32,547 nucleotides of DNA from Candidatus Omnitrophota bacterium (GCA_003598135.1 QZKA01000022.1:1-32547), one strand, 5' to 3'; shown: positions 1 to 8,175, numbered from the stretch's first letter. Made by a program: numbers and translations. Notes: generated from the sequence alone by a model not told the origin.

Positions 1-1193
1 TGATTGCCTTAGGGGCGGCAGGGTTGCTTTTGCTAAGCAGAACCATTTCTTTTAAAGATGCATTCTCGTCGATAAACTGGAATGTGATGGGTATATTTGT
101 GGGGACGCTTGTGGTTGCCGACATATTTATGGAGAGCCGGGTTCCCGCTTATATTGCCGAAACCGTTGTTGACCGCGCAAAGAATACTGCCTGGGCGATT
201 CTTGCCATTTGCGCGCTCGCAGGTTTTGTGTCTGCGTTTGTGGAGAACGTAGCTACAGTATTAATCGTCGCTCCTATCGCACTTTCGCTTGCAAAGAAGC
301 TAAAGATAAGCCCTGTAAATATGATGATCGCTATTGCCGTATCTAGTAACCTGCAGGGGACCGCTACCCTTATCGGAGATCCTCCGAGCATGCTCTTGGG
401 CGGATTTGCCAAAATGAATTTTGCGGATTTCTTTTTTTATCAGGGCAGGCCAAGTATTTTCTTTGCGGTAGAGCTGGGCGCATTCGTTTCATTCATAGTC
501 CTGTTTTATGTATTCAGAAAGCATAAGGAGAAAATCAGGCTTATCCCCGCCGAAAAAGTGAAGTCTTGGACACCTGCCATTATTTTGGTAAGCCTAATCG
601 CGTTATTGGCATTTTCATCATTCCTGGATACAGGATTTTCTTCGTTGGCGGGAATACTCTGTATGGTTTTTGGCATTATTTCGTTGTTCTGGAAGAAATA
701 CATAAGCAGGACACCACTTTTGGAGGGTATTAGGTCCTTAGATTGGGAGACTACCTTTTTTCTTATCGGCATATTCATACTCGTTGGCAGTATTACCCTT
801 ACGGGCTGGATTGATTCGATCTCGACTTTTCTCTCTGGAATAATCGGAGGCAACATCTTTCTTGGTTATACGCTTATTGTTTTTATTTCCGTTGTTCTTT
901 CCGCGTTTATCGATAACGTCCCGTTCTTAGCGGCCATGCTTCCGGTGGCACTCTCTATGTCTGGGAAGCTGGGGATTAACCCTTCACTGTTCCTTTTCGG
1001 TCTGCTTATCGGCGCAAGCGTTGGGGGGAATATCACCCCTATCGGCGCCTCGGCAAATATTGTCGCCTGTGGCCTGCTTAAAAAAGAAGGCTACAATGTA
1101 AAATTTGGTGAATTCGCAAAGATCGGCCTGCCGTTTACGCTTGCCGCTGTTGGTGTAGCATATTTGTTTGTATGGGTCGTATGGAGTGGTTAG
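1..1193 (+). CDS. ArsB/SLC13-type membrane permease, 5' partial
   Basis: The reading frame is open from base 3 to the TAG at 1191-1193 and has no convincing start in the window, so the gene begins upstream. The visible ~397 residues form about ten hydrophobic segments. They carry the ion-transporter (IT) superfamily signature [11 protein letters not shown] (bases ~360-390) and a second-half repeat with D-N-V-P-F (~910-930) and [12 protein letters not shown] (~1024-1060). This two-repeat arrangement is typical of ArsB, NhaD and OCA2/P-protein-like permeases, which export an anion or exchange Na+/H+ at the inner membrane. The substrate cannot be read from sequence. It ends 4 bases before the copper ATPase, so the two are probably co-transcribed. 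I am sure of the superfamily and unsure of the substrate. Confidence 0.85.
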   Translation, partial: IALGAAGLLLLSRTISFKDAFSSINWNVMGIFVGTLVVADIFMESRVPAYIAETVVDRAKNTAWAILAICALAGFVSAFVENVATVLIVAPIALSLAKKLKISPVNMMIAIAVSSNLQGTATLIGDPPSMLLGGFAKMNFADFFFYQGRPSIFFAVELGAFVSFIVLFYVFRKHKEKIRLIPAEKVKSWTPAIILVSLIALLAFSSFLDTGFSSLAGILCMVFGIISLFWKKYISRTPLLEGIRSLDWETTFFLIGIFILVGSITLTGWIDSISTFLSGIIGGNIFLGYTLIVFISVVLSAFIDNVPFLAAMLPVALSMSGKLGINPSLFLFGLLIGASVGGNITPIGASANIVACGLLKKEGYNVKFGEFAKIGLPFTLAAVGVAYLFVWVVWSG

Positions 1194-1197
1194 AGCT

Positions 1198-3654
1198 ATG
1201 AATACAAAAGCGATAATTGCGGTTATAGGGATGCACTGTGCAAGCTGTGTGGCTACTATTGAAAAGAAATTAATGCAGCTTAATGGAGTAATGCGCGTAA
1301 ATGTAAATTTTAACAGCGAAAAGGCTTTTGTCGAATATGACGATACAAAAGTGAGCCTGACACAACTGCATCAGGCAATCAGGGATGTTGGTTATAAGAC
1401 GCTGAAGCCGGATGAAATTCCTGCCGCAGGGAAAAAAAAGGTTTTGTATCTTAAGGTCATCGGCATGGATAATCCCCATTGCCTCAGCACGGTGAATGCC
1501 GTTTTAAAGAGGCTTAAAGGCATACAAAAACTCGGGCTTTCCATAACTCAAAAGGCAAAGATCCAATACGACAGTTCGGTTATTACTGCAGAAAGAATTG
1601 TGGCCGTGATAAAACAGGCAGGATATGTGGCTGTTGATGAGCATGATTCAGCCGACCTTGAGAAAAGAGCCAGGTTAAGCGAAATAACCGGCTATAGGGT
1701 TAGATTTGTTCTCTCTCTTTTATTTTCGCTGCCGCTTATGTACCTTGCCATGGGCCCGCAGCTTGGATTTCCCGAGCCCGCGATGACTGCCTCGGGCCTT
1801 GCCTTAATTCAATTTGCGCTTGTGACGCCTGTTATGGTTTTAGGCTATCAATTTTTTCAAAAGGGCATTGTTGCGGTAGTTAGGTCAAGAACCGCTACTA
1901 TGGATACACTTGTTACGCTGGGAGTGGGGGCTGCGTATCTTTACAGCCTATATGTTTCGCTTGCGATATGGTCAGGAGTAGAAGGATTTAGCGCGCATAA
2001 CTTATATTATGAAACCGCCGGGTTTCTTATTACCTTTATTTTACTCGGCAAGCTATTGGAGGCCATCGCCAAAGGAAAAACCTCCGAAGCCATAAGAAAG
2101 TTGATGGGGTTACGGCCTAAGACGGCAGTCGTATATAGGGAAGGAGTGGAAAAAGAAGTAATCATAGGGGATGTAATAGTAGGAGACGTAATCGTGGTAA
2201 AACCAGGGCAAAGGATTCCTGTTGATGGTGTTGTGCTTGATGGATATTCAAGTGTTGATGAATCAATGGTGACAGGCGAGAGTATTCCCGTGGAGAAAAC
2301 GAAAGGCTCCGTAGTGGTGGGGGGCACTATCAATAAAACAGGGTCTTTTCGGTTCAAGGCAACCAAAGTCGGTAAAGATACTGCGCTTGCCCAGATTATT
2401 CGATTAATAGAAGAGGCGCAAGGGTCAAAAGCTCCTATACAGGAGCTGGCGGATATTATTTCGGCGTATTTTGTCCCCGCTGTGGTTTTAATCGCCGGGC
2501 TTGCGTTTTTGATATGGTTTATGGCGGGGGAAAGTTTTATTTTTGCGCTCACCGTTTTTATCTCCGTTTTGATCATTGCCTGTCCCTGTGCGTTGGGCCT
2601 GGCTACGCCGACCGCTATTATGGTGGCTACCGGAATTGCTGCCCAGCACGGCATATTGATAAAAAATGCAAATGCATTGCAGTCAGTCCATCGCCTGCAC
2701 GCGTTGGTCTTTGACAAGACAGGGACGCTGACAAAAGGGGTCCCTGAATTGACCGACGTGGTCCCTTACGATAAGGACGAATACGATGTACTCATGCTGG
2801 CTGCTTCCGCAGAGAAGAATTCCGAGCATGCCCTTGCCGAGGCAATTGTCAACAACGCGCGCGCTAACAATATCAGGCTTAAAGCAGCCGAACATTTTCA
2901 GGCTATCCCGGGTAAAGGGTTGAGCGTACAGGTAGAAGGCGAATCTGTCCTGTTGGGTAACCGTGCCCTTATGGAAGAGAATGCAATTGACATCTCTAGG
3001 GCCAAAAGCGCTCTCGCGCAATTTGAGAACCAGGGAAAAACTGCGATACTGCTTGCCTGCGGGAAGAAATTGACCGGCGTATTGGCAATAGCCGATACGA
3101 TTAAAGACCATTCCAGGCAGGCAATTGCCGCCCTGCAAAAAATGGGCAAAGAAATCATAATGATTACAGGCGACAACCATACTACCGCTTTAGCCATTGC
3201 CCGCCAGGCAGGAATAGAAAAGGTATTGGCACAGGTGCTGCCTCAGCATAAGGCAGAAGAAATAAAGAAACTGCAGGCTAAGGGCATAAAGACAGCGATG
3301 GTGGGGGATGGGATCAACGATGCCCCTGCCTTAGCGCAGGCAGACGTCGGCATCGCCATCGGCACCGGTACCGACATCGCTATTGAGGCAGGGGATATTA
3401 TTTTAATCAAGGATGACCTACGGGATGTGGTGGTAGCGCTTGATATTTCACGCTATGCCTTGCGAAAAATAAAACAGAACCTATTTTGGGCATTTTTCTA
3501 CAATTTAATCGGGATACCTATTGCGGCAGGCGCCCTTTATCCTGTTACCGGTTTTCTTCTCAATCCTATGATTGCAGGTATAGCCATGGCGTTTAGCTCA
3601 GTGTCGGTAGTGTTGAATTCGCTGATGATGAAAAGCTACAGGAAAAGGATTTAG
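1198..3654 (+). CDS. copA: Copper-translocating P1B-type ATPase (CopA)
   Basis: This 818-residue protein exports Cu+ across the inner membrane using ATP. In order it shows an N-terminal heavy-metal-associated domain with M-H-C-A-S-C (Cys14 and Cys17) and a second HMA-like domain whose metal motif is degenerate (M90-D-N-P-H-C95, so the first Cys is missing). The actuator T-G-E-S lies at 359-362 and the membrane ion-site C-P-C at 462-464. The phosphorylation motif D506-K-T-G-T-L-T, an S-E-H-A-L-A nucleotide-domain motif and G-D704-G-I-N-D-A-P follow. The CPC motif specifies a Cu+/Ag+ type pump. ATG 1198 was chosen because it follows the upstream stop by 4 bases; the frame stays open further 5', but that would overlap the permease gene. 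The DHH phosphoesterase follows after 3 bases. Confidence 0.95.
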   Translation: MNTKAIIAVIGMHCASCVATIEKKLMQLNGVMRVNVNFNSEKAFVEYDDTKVSLTQLHQAIRDVGYKTLKPDEIPAAGKKKVLYLKVIGMDNPHCLSTVNAVLKRLKGIQKLGLSITQKAKIQYDSSVITAERIVAVIKQAGYVAVDEHDSADLEKRARLSEITGYRVRFVLSLLFSLPLMYLAMGPQLGFPEPAMTASGLALIQFALVTPVMVLGYQFFQKGIVAVVRSRTATMDTLVTLGVGAAYLYSLYVSLAIWSGVEGFSAHNLYYETAGFLITFILLGKLLEAIAKGKTSEAIRKLMGLRPKTAVVYREGVEKEVIIGDVIVGDVIVVKPGQRIPVDGVVLDGYSSVDESMVTGESIPVEKTKGSVVVGGTINKTGSFRFKATKVGKDTALAQIIRLIEEAQGSKAPIQELADIISAYFVPAVVLIAGLAFLIWFMAGESFIFALTVFISVLIIACPCALGLATPTAIMVATGIAAQHGILIKNANALQSVHRLHALVFDKTGTLTKGVPELTDVVPYDKDEYDVLMLAASAEKNSEHALAEAIVNNARANNIRLKAAEHFQAIPGKGLSVQVEGESVLLGNRALMEENAIDISRAKSALAQFENQGKTAILLACGKKLTGVLAIADTIKDHSRQAIAALQKMGKEIIMITGDNHTTALAIARQAGIEKVLAQVLPQHKAEEIKKLQAKGIKTAMVGDGINDAPALAQADVGIAIGTGTDIAIEAGDIILIKDDLRDVVVALDISRYALRKIKQNLFWAFFYNLIGIPIAAGALYPVTGFLLNPMIAGIAMAFSSVSVVLNSLMMKSYRKRI

Positions 3655-3657
3655 ATA

Positions 3658-4605
3658 ATGGAGCTGGAGAGGGCAAAGAGAAAAATCATCGAAGCGCACA
3701 CAATAGCGATTTCCGGGCATATTAATCCTGACGGAGATTCAATAGGCTCGCTGTTGGCCTTGGGGCTGGCCCTTAAGAAATTAGGCAAGAAGATATATAT
3801 GGTCAGCGCCGACGGCGTACCTAAGCTTTACAGGAATTTGCCGGGTGCGGCACGCATACGAAAAAAGGTACCTTTTCCGGTTGACCTGGCGATTACCGTA
3901 GATTGCAGCAACAAAGAGATCCTTGGCGACACCTATGCGATGTTTCGTAAATCCAAGGATATACTTGAAATCGACCACCATGAATTCCGCAGGCCGTTCG
4001 GCACGATCCAGGTAGTCGACCACAAGGCAGCGGCAGTAGGCGAACTGATCTACCTATTGCTTAAAAAATTGCGCATTGGGATCGGCGCTCGGATAGGGCA
4101 GAACCTACTGACATCGTTAGTCGTAGAAACAAATTCTTTCCGCCTGCCGAACGTACGGGCTTTTACGTTCCGGATGTGCGCGGACCTGATGCGAAGAGGT
4201 GTAGATTTTTATAAACTAGTCGATATGGTATATTGGTCGAAGTCGAACGAATCGGCAATCTTGACCGGCATCTGCCTTTCGCGCTGCGTGTTCTTAAAAC
4301 ATGGTAGGCTTGCCTGGTCAATTATCAAAAGAAGGGATTTCCGCAAGGTAGGAGGCAAAGACGAGGATGTCGATGCTGCTGCTGATGAGATACGCTCCAT
4401 TAAAGGCGTTAAGATTGCGGTGCTATTCAGGGAAAAGAACAAAAAACTGCTCAGGGTGAGCTTACGGTCAAAAGATAACCTTAATGTGGCCTCTATTGCA
4501 GAAACGTTCGGCGGGGGAGGGCATTTTGATGTTGCCGGCTGTTCTATCCCTAATTCCAAGAAGACAATCACTAAGTTATTGTCTTTGGCTAAAAAGTCAT
4601 TGTAA
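3658..4605 (+). CDS. DHH/DHHA1 phosphoesterase, NrnA-like
   Basis: The 315-residue protein has the DHH-family metal-binding motifs: N-P-D25-G-D27-S-I-G, V-D82-C-S and D106-H-H. A C-terminal DHHA1 domain carries the substrate motif G-G-G-G-H-F-D-V-A-G near residues 285-294. NrnA proteins of this length hydrolyse short oligoribonucleotides (nano-RNA) to mononucleotides. Many also dephosphorylate pAp, a by-product of sulfur assimilation; the related bacterial role is also pApA breakdown. The start ATG lies 3 bases after the copA stop, with an AAAGGA stretch just upstream. In bacteria NrnA often sits beside rbfA/truB, which is not the case here, so context does not help. Family assignment is secure; which of the known substrates it prefers is not. 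Confidence 0.88.
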   Translation: MELERAKRKIIEAHTIAISGHINPDGDSIGSLLALGLALKKLGKKIYMVSADGVPKLYRNLPGAARIRKKVPFPVDLAITVDCSNKEILGDTYAMFRKSKDILEIDHHEFRRPFGTIQVVDHKAAAVGELIYLLLKKLRIGIGARIGQNLLTSLVVETNSFRLPNVRAFTFRMCADLMRRGVDFYKLVDMVYWSKSNESAILTGICLSRCVFLKHGRLAWSIIKRRDFRKVGGKDEDVDAAADEIRSIKGVKIAVLFREKNKKLLRVSLRSKDNLNVASIAETFGGGGHFDVAGCSIPNSKKTITKLLSLAKKSL

Positions 4606-4611
4606 GAGGGA

Positions 4612-4641
4612 TTGACGTTTTTATATATGTAGGTATATAAT
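4612..4641 (+). promoter_or_regulatory. Promoter of the TPP-riboswitch transcript
   Basis: TTGACG (4612-4617), an 18-base spacer and TATAAT (4636-4641). The predicted start near 4648 lies at the 5' side of the riboswitch, so the thiazole synthase gene probably has its own transcript. Confidence 0.65.
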
Positions 4642-4644
4642 AAT

Positions 4645-4830
4645 AAAAAACGGGGAGGCCGTAAACCGGCCTGAGAGTTCCGTGGGAAACGGATGACCCG
4701 AGAACCTGATTCCACCTGAACCTTTTGAATTTGAGGTGAGGACATAGACAGGCTAGGGTGGATCCTCCGAAGCGCACCAGCGTACGCAAGGAGGACTGGA
4801 TAATACCAGCGTAGGAATAATCTGTTTTTT
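4645..4830 (+). ncRNA. TPP riboswitch (THI element) with an insertion in the P4/P5 region
   Basis: Conserved THI-box blocks are present in order: CGGGGAGG (4651-4658), CCTGAGAG (4670-4677), GACCCGAGAACCTGAT (4695-4710) and CTGGATAATACCAGCGTAGG (4796-4815). P1 can form between AAAAAAC (4645-4651) and GTTTTTT (4824-4830). In known TPP aptamers CCTGAT is followed directly by CTGG; here about 85 bases intervene. They fold into two helices, TCCACC/GGTGGA and TCCTCC/GGAGGA, that abut P5. A small hairpin (TCCGT/ACGGA) also sits between the CTGAGAG and ACCCG blocks. The 186-base element is therefore much longer than the usual ~100. It lies upstream of a thiamine-thiazole gene, which supports the assignment. 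Confidence 0.9.
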
Positions 4831-4832
4831 CT

Positions 4833-4861
4833 AACCCCTATGGTGGTCATAGGGGTTTTTT
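4833..4861 (+). terminator. Rho-independent terminator of the TPP riboswitch
   Basis: A 10-base-pair stem, AACCCCTATG (4833-4842) with CATAGGGGTT (4848-4857), has a 5-base loop and is followed by Ts. It starts just after P1 of the TPP aptamer and before the thi4 ribosome-binding site, as expected for an expression platform acting by termination. Confidence 0.88.
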
Positions 4862-4886
4862 GTTACATAACGAAAGGAGGTAACAG

Positions 4887-5705
4887 ATGTTTGCACGGGT
4901 AAGTGAAGCATCTATCAGCAGGGCTATTGTGGATGAATTTTCACAGTGGCTTAAAGAGTACCTTGTCTGCGATGTGATCATAGTAGGCGCAGGGCCAAGC
5001 GGGTTGATGGCGGCCAGAGAGCTATCAAGCGCCGGATTAAAGACGCTCATTATTGAGGGAAATAATTACCTTGGAGGCGGGTTTTGGATCGGCGGTTATC
5101 TTATGAATACGCTTACCTTTCGCGCTCCTGGTCAGGAAATACTAAAAGAATTAGGTATACCCCATAAAGAGAAAGGAGAGGGTTTGTTTGTCGCTGACGG
5201 CCCTTGTGCCTGTGCGAAATTAATCAGCGCTGCCTGTGATGCAGGCGCAAAGGTACTTAATATGACTAAGTTCGATGATGTATTACTACGGGCAGGAAGG
5301 ATAGAAGGAGTAGTGATTAATTGGACTGCTGTTTCAAGCCTACCACGGCAGATTACCTGCGTTGACCCGATTGCGCTGGAATCAAAGGTAGTAATTGATG
5401 CAACCGGACATGATGCGCAGGTGTGCCTGGCGTTACATAAGAGGAAGCTGCTGGAACTGCCGGGCTGCGGCCCTATGGATGTAAACGTATCGGAAGAGTC
5501 GGTCGTTGAAAAGACGGGCTATATATACCCCGGGCTTATTGTCTGCGGAATGGCAGTTTCTTCTGTATACGGGCTGCCGCGTATGGGCCCTACATTTTCT
5601 GCAATGCTCTATTCAGGGAAAAAGGCAGCACAGGCAGCATTAACGGAATGCGGTAGGGGGCCCTTAGCAAAAGAGGGCCTGTCCTTAGAAAGGGCAAGCG
5701 CATAA
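4887..5705 (+). CDS. thi4: Thi4-type thiamine thiazole synthase
   Basis: The 272-residue protein belongs to the THI4/archaeal thiazole synthase family, which makes the thiazole phosphate precursor of thiamine from an NAD-derived adenylate (or, in the archaeal type, with free sulfide). It has the Rossmann dinucleotide motif V-G-A-G-P-S-G near residues 33-39, the G-G-G-F-W-I-G-G block, and the family motif D-A-T-G-H-D-A. The active-site position two residues before V-D-P (aligned by eye to yeast Cys205) is Cys158 here; archaeal sulfide-using enzymes have His. An AAAGGAGG ribosome-binding site lies 8 bases before ATG 4887. The TPP riboswitch and terminator upstream fix its pathway. No other thi gene is in the window. 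Confidence 0.93.
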   Translation: MFARVSEASISRAIVDEFSQWLKEYLVCDVIIVGAGPSGLMAARELSSAGLKTLIIEGNNYLGGGFWIGGYLMNTLTFRAPGQEILKELGIPHKEKGEGLFVADGPCACAKLISAACDAGAKVLNMTKFDDVLLRAGRIEGVVINWTAVSSLPRQITCVDPIALESKVVIDATGHDAQVCLALHKRKLLELPGCGPMDVNVSEESVVEKTGYIYPGLIVCGMAVSSVYGLPRMGPTFSAMLYSGKKAAQAALTECGRGPLAKEGLSLERASA

Positions 5706-5740
5706 CCATAGGATGCCAGGAAAAATAATTGTAAAAATAC

Positions 5741-5768
5741 TTGACAAATGATACAAATATGGTATCAT
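5741..5768 (+). promoter_or_regulatory. Promoter with palindromic operator upstream of the Rrf2 gene
   Basis: TTGACA (5741-5746), a 16-base spacer and TATCAT (5763-5768). A perfect inverted repeat AATGATAC-N7-GTATCATT spans 5747-5769, filling the spacer and the -10 element. This 23-base dyad is placed ideally for repression, and the nearest regulator gene is the Fe-S-type Rrf2 protein at 5919. Autoregulation is an inference. Confidence 0.75.
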
Positions 5769-5790
5769 TATAGACAAAGGAGGGATGGCG

Positions 5791-5874
5791 ATGGATATTA
5801 CGATTAAATACATGCTTCGCCCTGTCGCTCATTGCAAAGAGGGCTGTAGTCGCATGTCCTGGGCACGACGTTAA
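5791..5874 (+). CDS. Possible 27-residue cysteine-containing leader peptide
   Basis: A small frame follows a strong ribosome-binding site (AAAGGAGGG, 5776-5784) with ATG at 5791; a second in-frame ATG at 5785 is too close to the site. The predicted peptide is basic at its end and has two cysteines in H-C-K-E-G-C-S-R (peptide Cys15 and Cys19). It is the first translatable frame behind the palindromic promoter and lies 44 bases before the Rrf2 start, which itself lacks a visible ribosome-binding site. I recognise no family. It could be a translated leader or chance. Confidence 0.4.
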   Translation: MDITIKYMLRPVAHCKEGCSRMSWARR

Positions 5875-5918
5875 ACTGCCTGTTCCTTTATAACGATAAC
5901 CCCCCCCATCCGATACGA

Positions 5919-6359
5919 ATGAAATTAATTACTCGCGATACCGATTATGCAATACGCGCCCTTTGTTATATTATGAAAGTCAGCCACAAAGTGGTCTCGT
6001 CGGCGGAAATGGTCAGCAAATTACACATACCCCGGCCTTTCCTGCGTAAGATCTTACAGGTACTCAACAAGAAAGGAGTGCTTAAGTCAACTAAAGGATT
6101 GGGCGGAGGGTTTGAGGTATCTGTGCCGCCCGAAAACATTTTTCTCGTAGACCTTATAGAAATATTCCAGGGACCTTTACGTTTAAATGAGTGCTTATTA
6201 AAGAATATGCTCTGCCCTCACAAGAAAAACTGTTGCCTGAAGAAAAAAATAGATGCCATTGAGCGCTATGTCATTTCGCAGCTTCGTTCAATACGCATCG
6301 CCGATTTATTACAAACGAAGGGTGGCCGCCATGGCAAAAAGAAAGATAATCAAAATTGA
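5919..6359 (+). CDS. Rrf2-family Fe-S transcriptional regulator
   Basis: The 146-residue protein starts with the typical Rrf2 sequence (L-I-T-R-D-T-D-Y-A-I-R-A-L), followed by a winged helix-turn-helix to about residue 70. The cluster-binding loop holds Cys92, Cys99 and Cys105 (plus Cys106), matching the C-x5-7-C-x5-C spacing of IscR and NsrR. It therefore probably senses Fe-S status, NO or oxygen through an Fe-S cluster. It heads a run of redox-defence genes and its last 29 bases overlap the ferredoxin gene, so it likely controls this operon from the palindrome at 5747-5769. No Shine-Dalgarno sequence precedes ATG 5919; instead there is a run of eight Cs. Whether it is NsrR-like or IscR-like cannot be decided by eye. 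Confidence 0.9.
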   Translation: MKLITRDTDYAIRALCYIMKVSHKVVSSAEMVSKLHIPRPFLRKILQVLNKKGVLKSTKGLGGGFEVSVPPENIFLVDLIEIFQGPLRLNECLLKNMLCPHKKNCCLKKKIDAIERYVISQLRSIRIADLLQTKGGRHGKKKDNQN

Positions 6360-7167
6360 CACAGAGAAATGCAACGGCTGTGGCGTTTGTATTCCTAATT
6401 GTCCTGAGGGAGCCTTGCAGATTATTGACGGCAAGGCCAGGCTCATAAGCGATTTATTCTGTGATGGGCTGGGGGCCTGCATCGGCCATTGCCCGCAGGG
6501 CGCAATTACTACGCAAGTGCGGGAAGCTGTAGCCTACGATGAAAGAAAAGTGATGGCCAATATCGTCACCCAGGGCGAAAACGTCATCAAGGCCCATCTT
6601 ATGCACCTTAAGGGGCATGGAGAAGAAGGGTTTTTACGGGAGGCGCTTGGGTATTTAAAGGAAAAACACATCGAAGTCTCTCTTTGTGATGACAATACGT
6701 CCGGCCACCATTCGTTTCCCGGTTGCCCGGGCTCGCGGACAATGGACCTAAGGAATAAAGAGAAAAAGGATACGGCGGGGGAAAGGACGGTTTCTTACGA
6801 ATCCCAGCTTGCTCAATGGCCTGTACAGATTACCCTTGTACCTGTCTCTGCACCATATTTTAAAAACGCAGATTTATTGATTGCTGCTGATTGCGTGCCC
6901 TTTGCATACCCGCAGTTTCACGACGACTTACTAAAGGGTAAAATAGTGCTTGTTGGTTGTCCTAAACTCGATGATGTCAAGTTTTATGAAGAAAAAATAA
7001 CGCAGATCCTAAAAGACAATACCATCAAATCCGTCACCTACGCACACATGGAGGTGCCTTGTTGTTTCGGTTTGATAAGCGTCATAAAGAACGCCCTCAG
7101 CGCTTCGGGCAAACAGATTCCCTTTAAAGAAGTCGTCATAGGCATTCAGGGGGAAAGGTTACAGTAA
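6331..7167 (+). CDS. Dicluster 4Fe-4S ferredoxin-type protein of the Hcp-associated family
   Basis: The 278-residue protein begins with a ferredoxin domain: [12 protein letters not shown] (residues ~13-24), then the family-specific second motif [12 protein letters not shown] (~44-55). The longer C-terminal part contains C-P-G-S-R and the V-P-C-C-F-G-L block. Proteins of this kind are commonly found next to hybrid-cluster protein genes in anaerobes and are thought to pass electrons to it. The start was set at ATG 6331 because the ferredoxin homology begins there, although the frame is open further 5' inside the Rrf2 gene. The next frame, 13 bases downstream, encodes an Hcp-like cluster peptide, which fits this association. 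Confidence 0.85.
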   Translation: MAKRKIIKIDTEKCNGCGVCIPNCPEGALQIIDGKARLISDLFCDGLGACIGHCPQGAITTQVREAVAYDERKVMANIVTQGENVIKAHLMHLKGHGEEGFLREALGYLKEKHIEVSLCDDNTSGHHSFPGCPGSRTMDLRNKEKKDTAGERTVSYESQLAQWPVQITLVPVSAPYFKNADLLIAADCVPFAYPQFHDDLLKGKIVLVGCPKLDDVKFYEEKITQILKDNTIKSVTYAHMEVPCCFGLISVIKNALSASGKQIPFKEVVIGIQGERLQ

Positions 7168-7180
7168 GGAAGGAGAAACT

Positions 7181-7336
7181 ATGTTTTGTTATCAATGCGA
7201 ACAGACTGCCGTAGGAAAGGGCTGTACAAAGATCGGGGTATGCGGCAAAGATGAGGACATCCAGAGCCTTCAGGATACCTTGCCGGTAAAGGACCTAGAG
7301 GCTATGCTGGGGGCTACACAGGCGGCAAAGGCCTAA
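7181..7336 (+). CDS. Stand-alone N-terminal Fe-S cluster module of hybrid-cluster protein (51 residues)
   Basis: A good ribosome-binding site (AAGGAAGGAG, 7167-7176) precedes ATG 7181. The product is nearly identical in pattern to the first ~30 residues of hydroxylamine reductase/Hcp: [10 protein letters not shown], then C-T-K-I-G-V-C-G-K, giving Cys3, Cys6, Cys15 and Cys21, the ligands of the N-terminal cubane cluster. After L-Q-D the similarity stops and a TAA follows at 7334-7336. Full Hcp is about 550 residues; none of the hybrid-cluster domains is present downstream. The frame would continue 14 more codons to TAG 7379-7381 if the TAA were not there. It is either a genuine mini-ferredoxin or a remnant; intact cysteines and ribosome-binding site favour function. 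Confidence 0.75.
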   Translation: MFCYQCEQTAVGKGCTKIGVCGKDEDIQSLQDTLPVKDLEAMLGATQAAKA

Positions 7337-7384
7337 AAAAGCATTGCAATCACCGAGGATTTGTATCAAGATATATATTAGACT

Positions 7385-8086
7385 ATGGACCCAAATATTC
7401 TACATAACCTAAGTTATGGGATGTACATCGTGTCTTCGTTTAAAGGGAGCTCACTGAACGGACAGATTGCAAATACGGTATTTCAGATAACCAGCCAGCC
7501 GGTTACTATAGGAATCAGCATAAATAAACAGAACCTGACCCATGAATTCATCACGGCCTCTCGGAGGTTTAGTATATCCATCCTCGCAGAAGATGCGCCT
7601 TTGATTCTTATAGGGAGGCTTGGTTTCAAAACCGGCAGAACAGAAGATAAATTTAAGAACGTCAAATACAGTATACTAGGATCAGGATGCCCTGCAGTGT
7701 TAGAGAACTGTATCGGCTATCTTGAGGCAGAAGTGGTTGGTACGCTTGATTGCGGCAGTCACACGGTGTTTTTAGGCCAGATGCAGGAATCAAAAGTCAT
7801 CGCATTAGCCAAGCCAATGACATACGATTATTACCACCAAGTCAAACGGGGGACTACTCCTGCAACTGCCCCTACGTATATCAAAGAGGAGGCGTCGAAA
7901 AAACAGGCAGGCCCACTGAAGAAATACCGCTGCAGCGTTTGTAATTATGTGTATGATCCGGTTATCGGGGATCCTGATGCCGGCGTTACTGCGGGCACTC
8001 CTTTTGAGCAAATACCCGATACGTGGGTTTGTCCGGTATGCGGCGCCGGTAAAAAAGATTTTGTGTCCGAAGGATTGCGCCTGTAA
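7385..8086 (+). CDS. hrb: High-molecular-weight rubredoxin Hrb (flavin reductase domain plus rubredoxin)
   Basis: Residues 1-160 form an FMN-binding flavin-reductase (flavoredoxin) domain with the expected start L-S-Y-G-M-Y-I-V. After a linker, residues 181-226 are a complete rubredoxin with iron ligands Cys183, Cys186, Cys216 and Cys219 (Y-R-C-S-V-C and W-V-C-P-V-C-G). The 233-residue length equals that of the characterised Moorella Hrb, which passes NAD(P)H electrons to the diiron flavoprotein FprA for NO or O2 reduction. FprA is not in this window, so the partner here may be the superoxide reductase or ferritin-like protein downstream. There is no clear ribosome-binding site at ATG 7385; homology supports this start. 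Cytoplasmic. Confidence 0.9.
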   Translation: MDPNILHNLSYGMYIVSSFKGSSLNGQIANTVFQITSQPVTIGISINKQNLTHEFITASRRFSISILAEDAPLILIGRLGFKTGRTEDKFKNVKYSILGSGCPAVLENCIGYLEAEVVGTLDCGSHTVFLGQMQESKVIALAKPMTYDYYHQVKRGTTPATAPTYIKEEASKKQAGPLKKYRCSVCNYVYDPVIGDPDAGVTAGTPFEQIPDTWVCPVCGAGKKDFVSEGLRL

Positions 8087-8125
8087 ACATAACTACGTAA
8101 AGTAGTAAACGTCGATAGTGAATGC

Positions 8126-8175
8126 GGCTGTCTTGATACCCGTGACATCGTCTGTTGCGGGGAATAGATACAGCC
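8126..8175 (+). other. Imperfect stem-loop in the leader of the ferritin-like gene
   Basis: In the 129-base gap between hrb and the ferritin-like gene, GGCTGT (8126-8131) pairs with ACAGCC (8170-8175), and inside it CCCG (8139-8142) pairs with CGGG (8158-8161). No T run follows, so this is not a standard terminator. It may be a leader or mRNA-processing structure. A strong ribosome-binding site (AAGGAGG) follows at about 8203-8209. Confidence 0.35.

Noticed and set aside
2007..2717. 236-codon open frame on the minus strand within copA
   Set aside because: It is antisense to conserved ATPase motifs and its translation shows no domain; a codon-composition shadow.
4209..4850. 213-codon minus-strand frame across the end of the DHH gene and the riboswitch
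   Set aside because: It would run through a conserved structured RNA and a real gene; no homology seen.
6253..6330. Longer ferredoxin gene starting at 6253
   Set aside because: The extra residues lie inside the Rrf2 gene in another frame and have no ferredoxin homology; ATG 6331 starts the conserved region.
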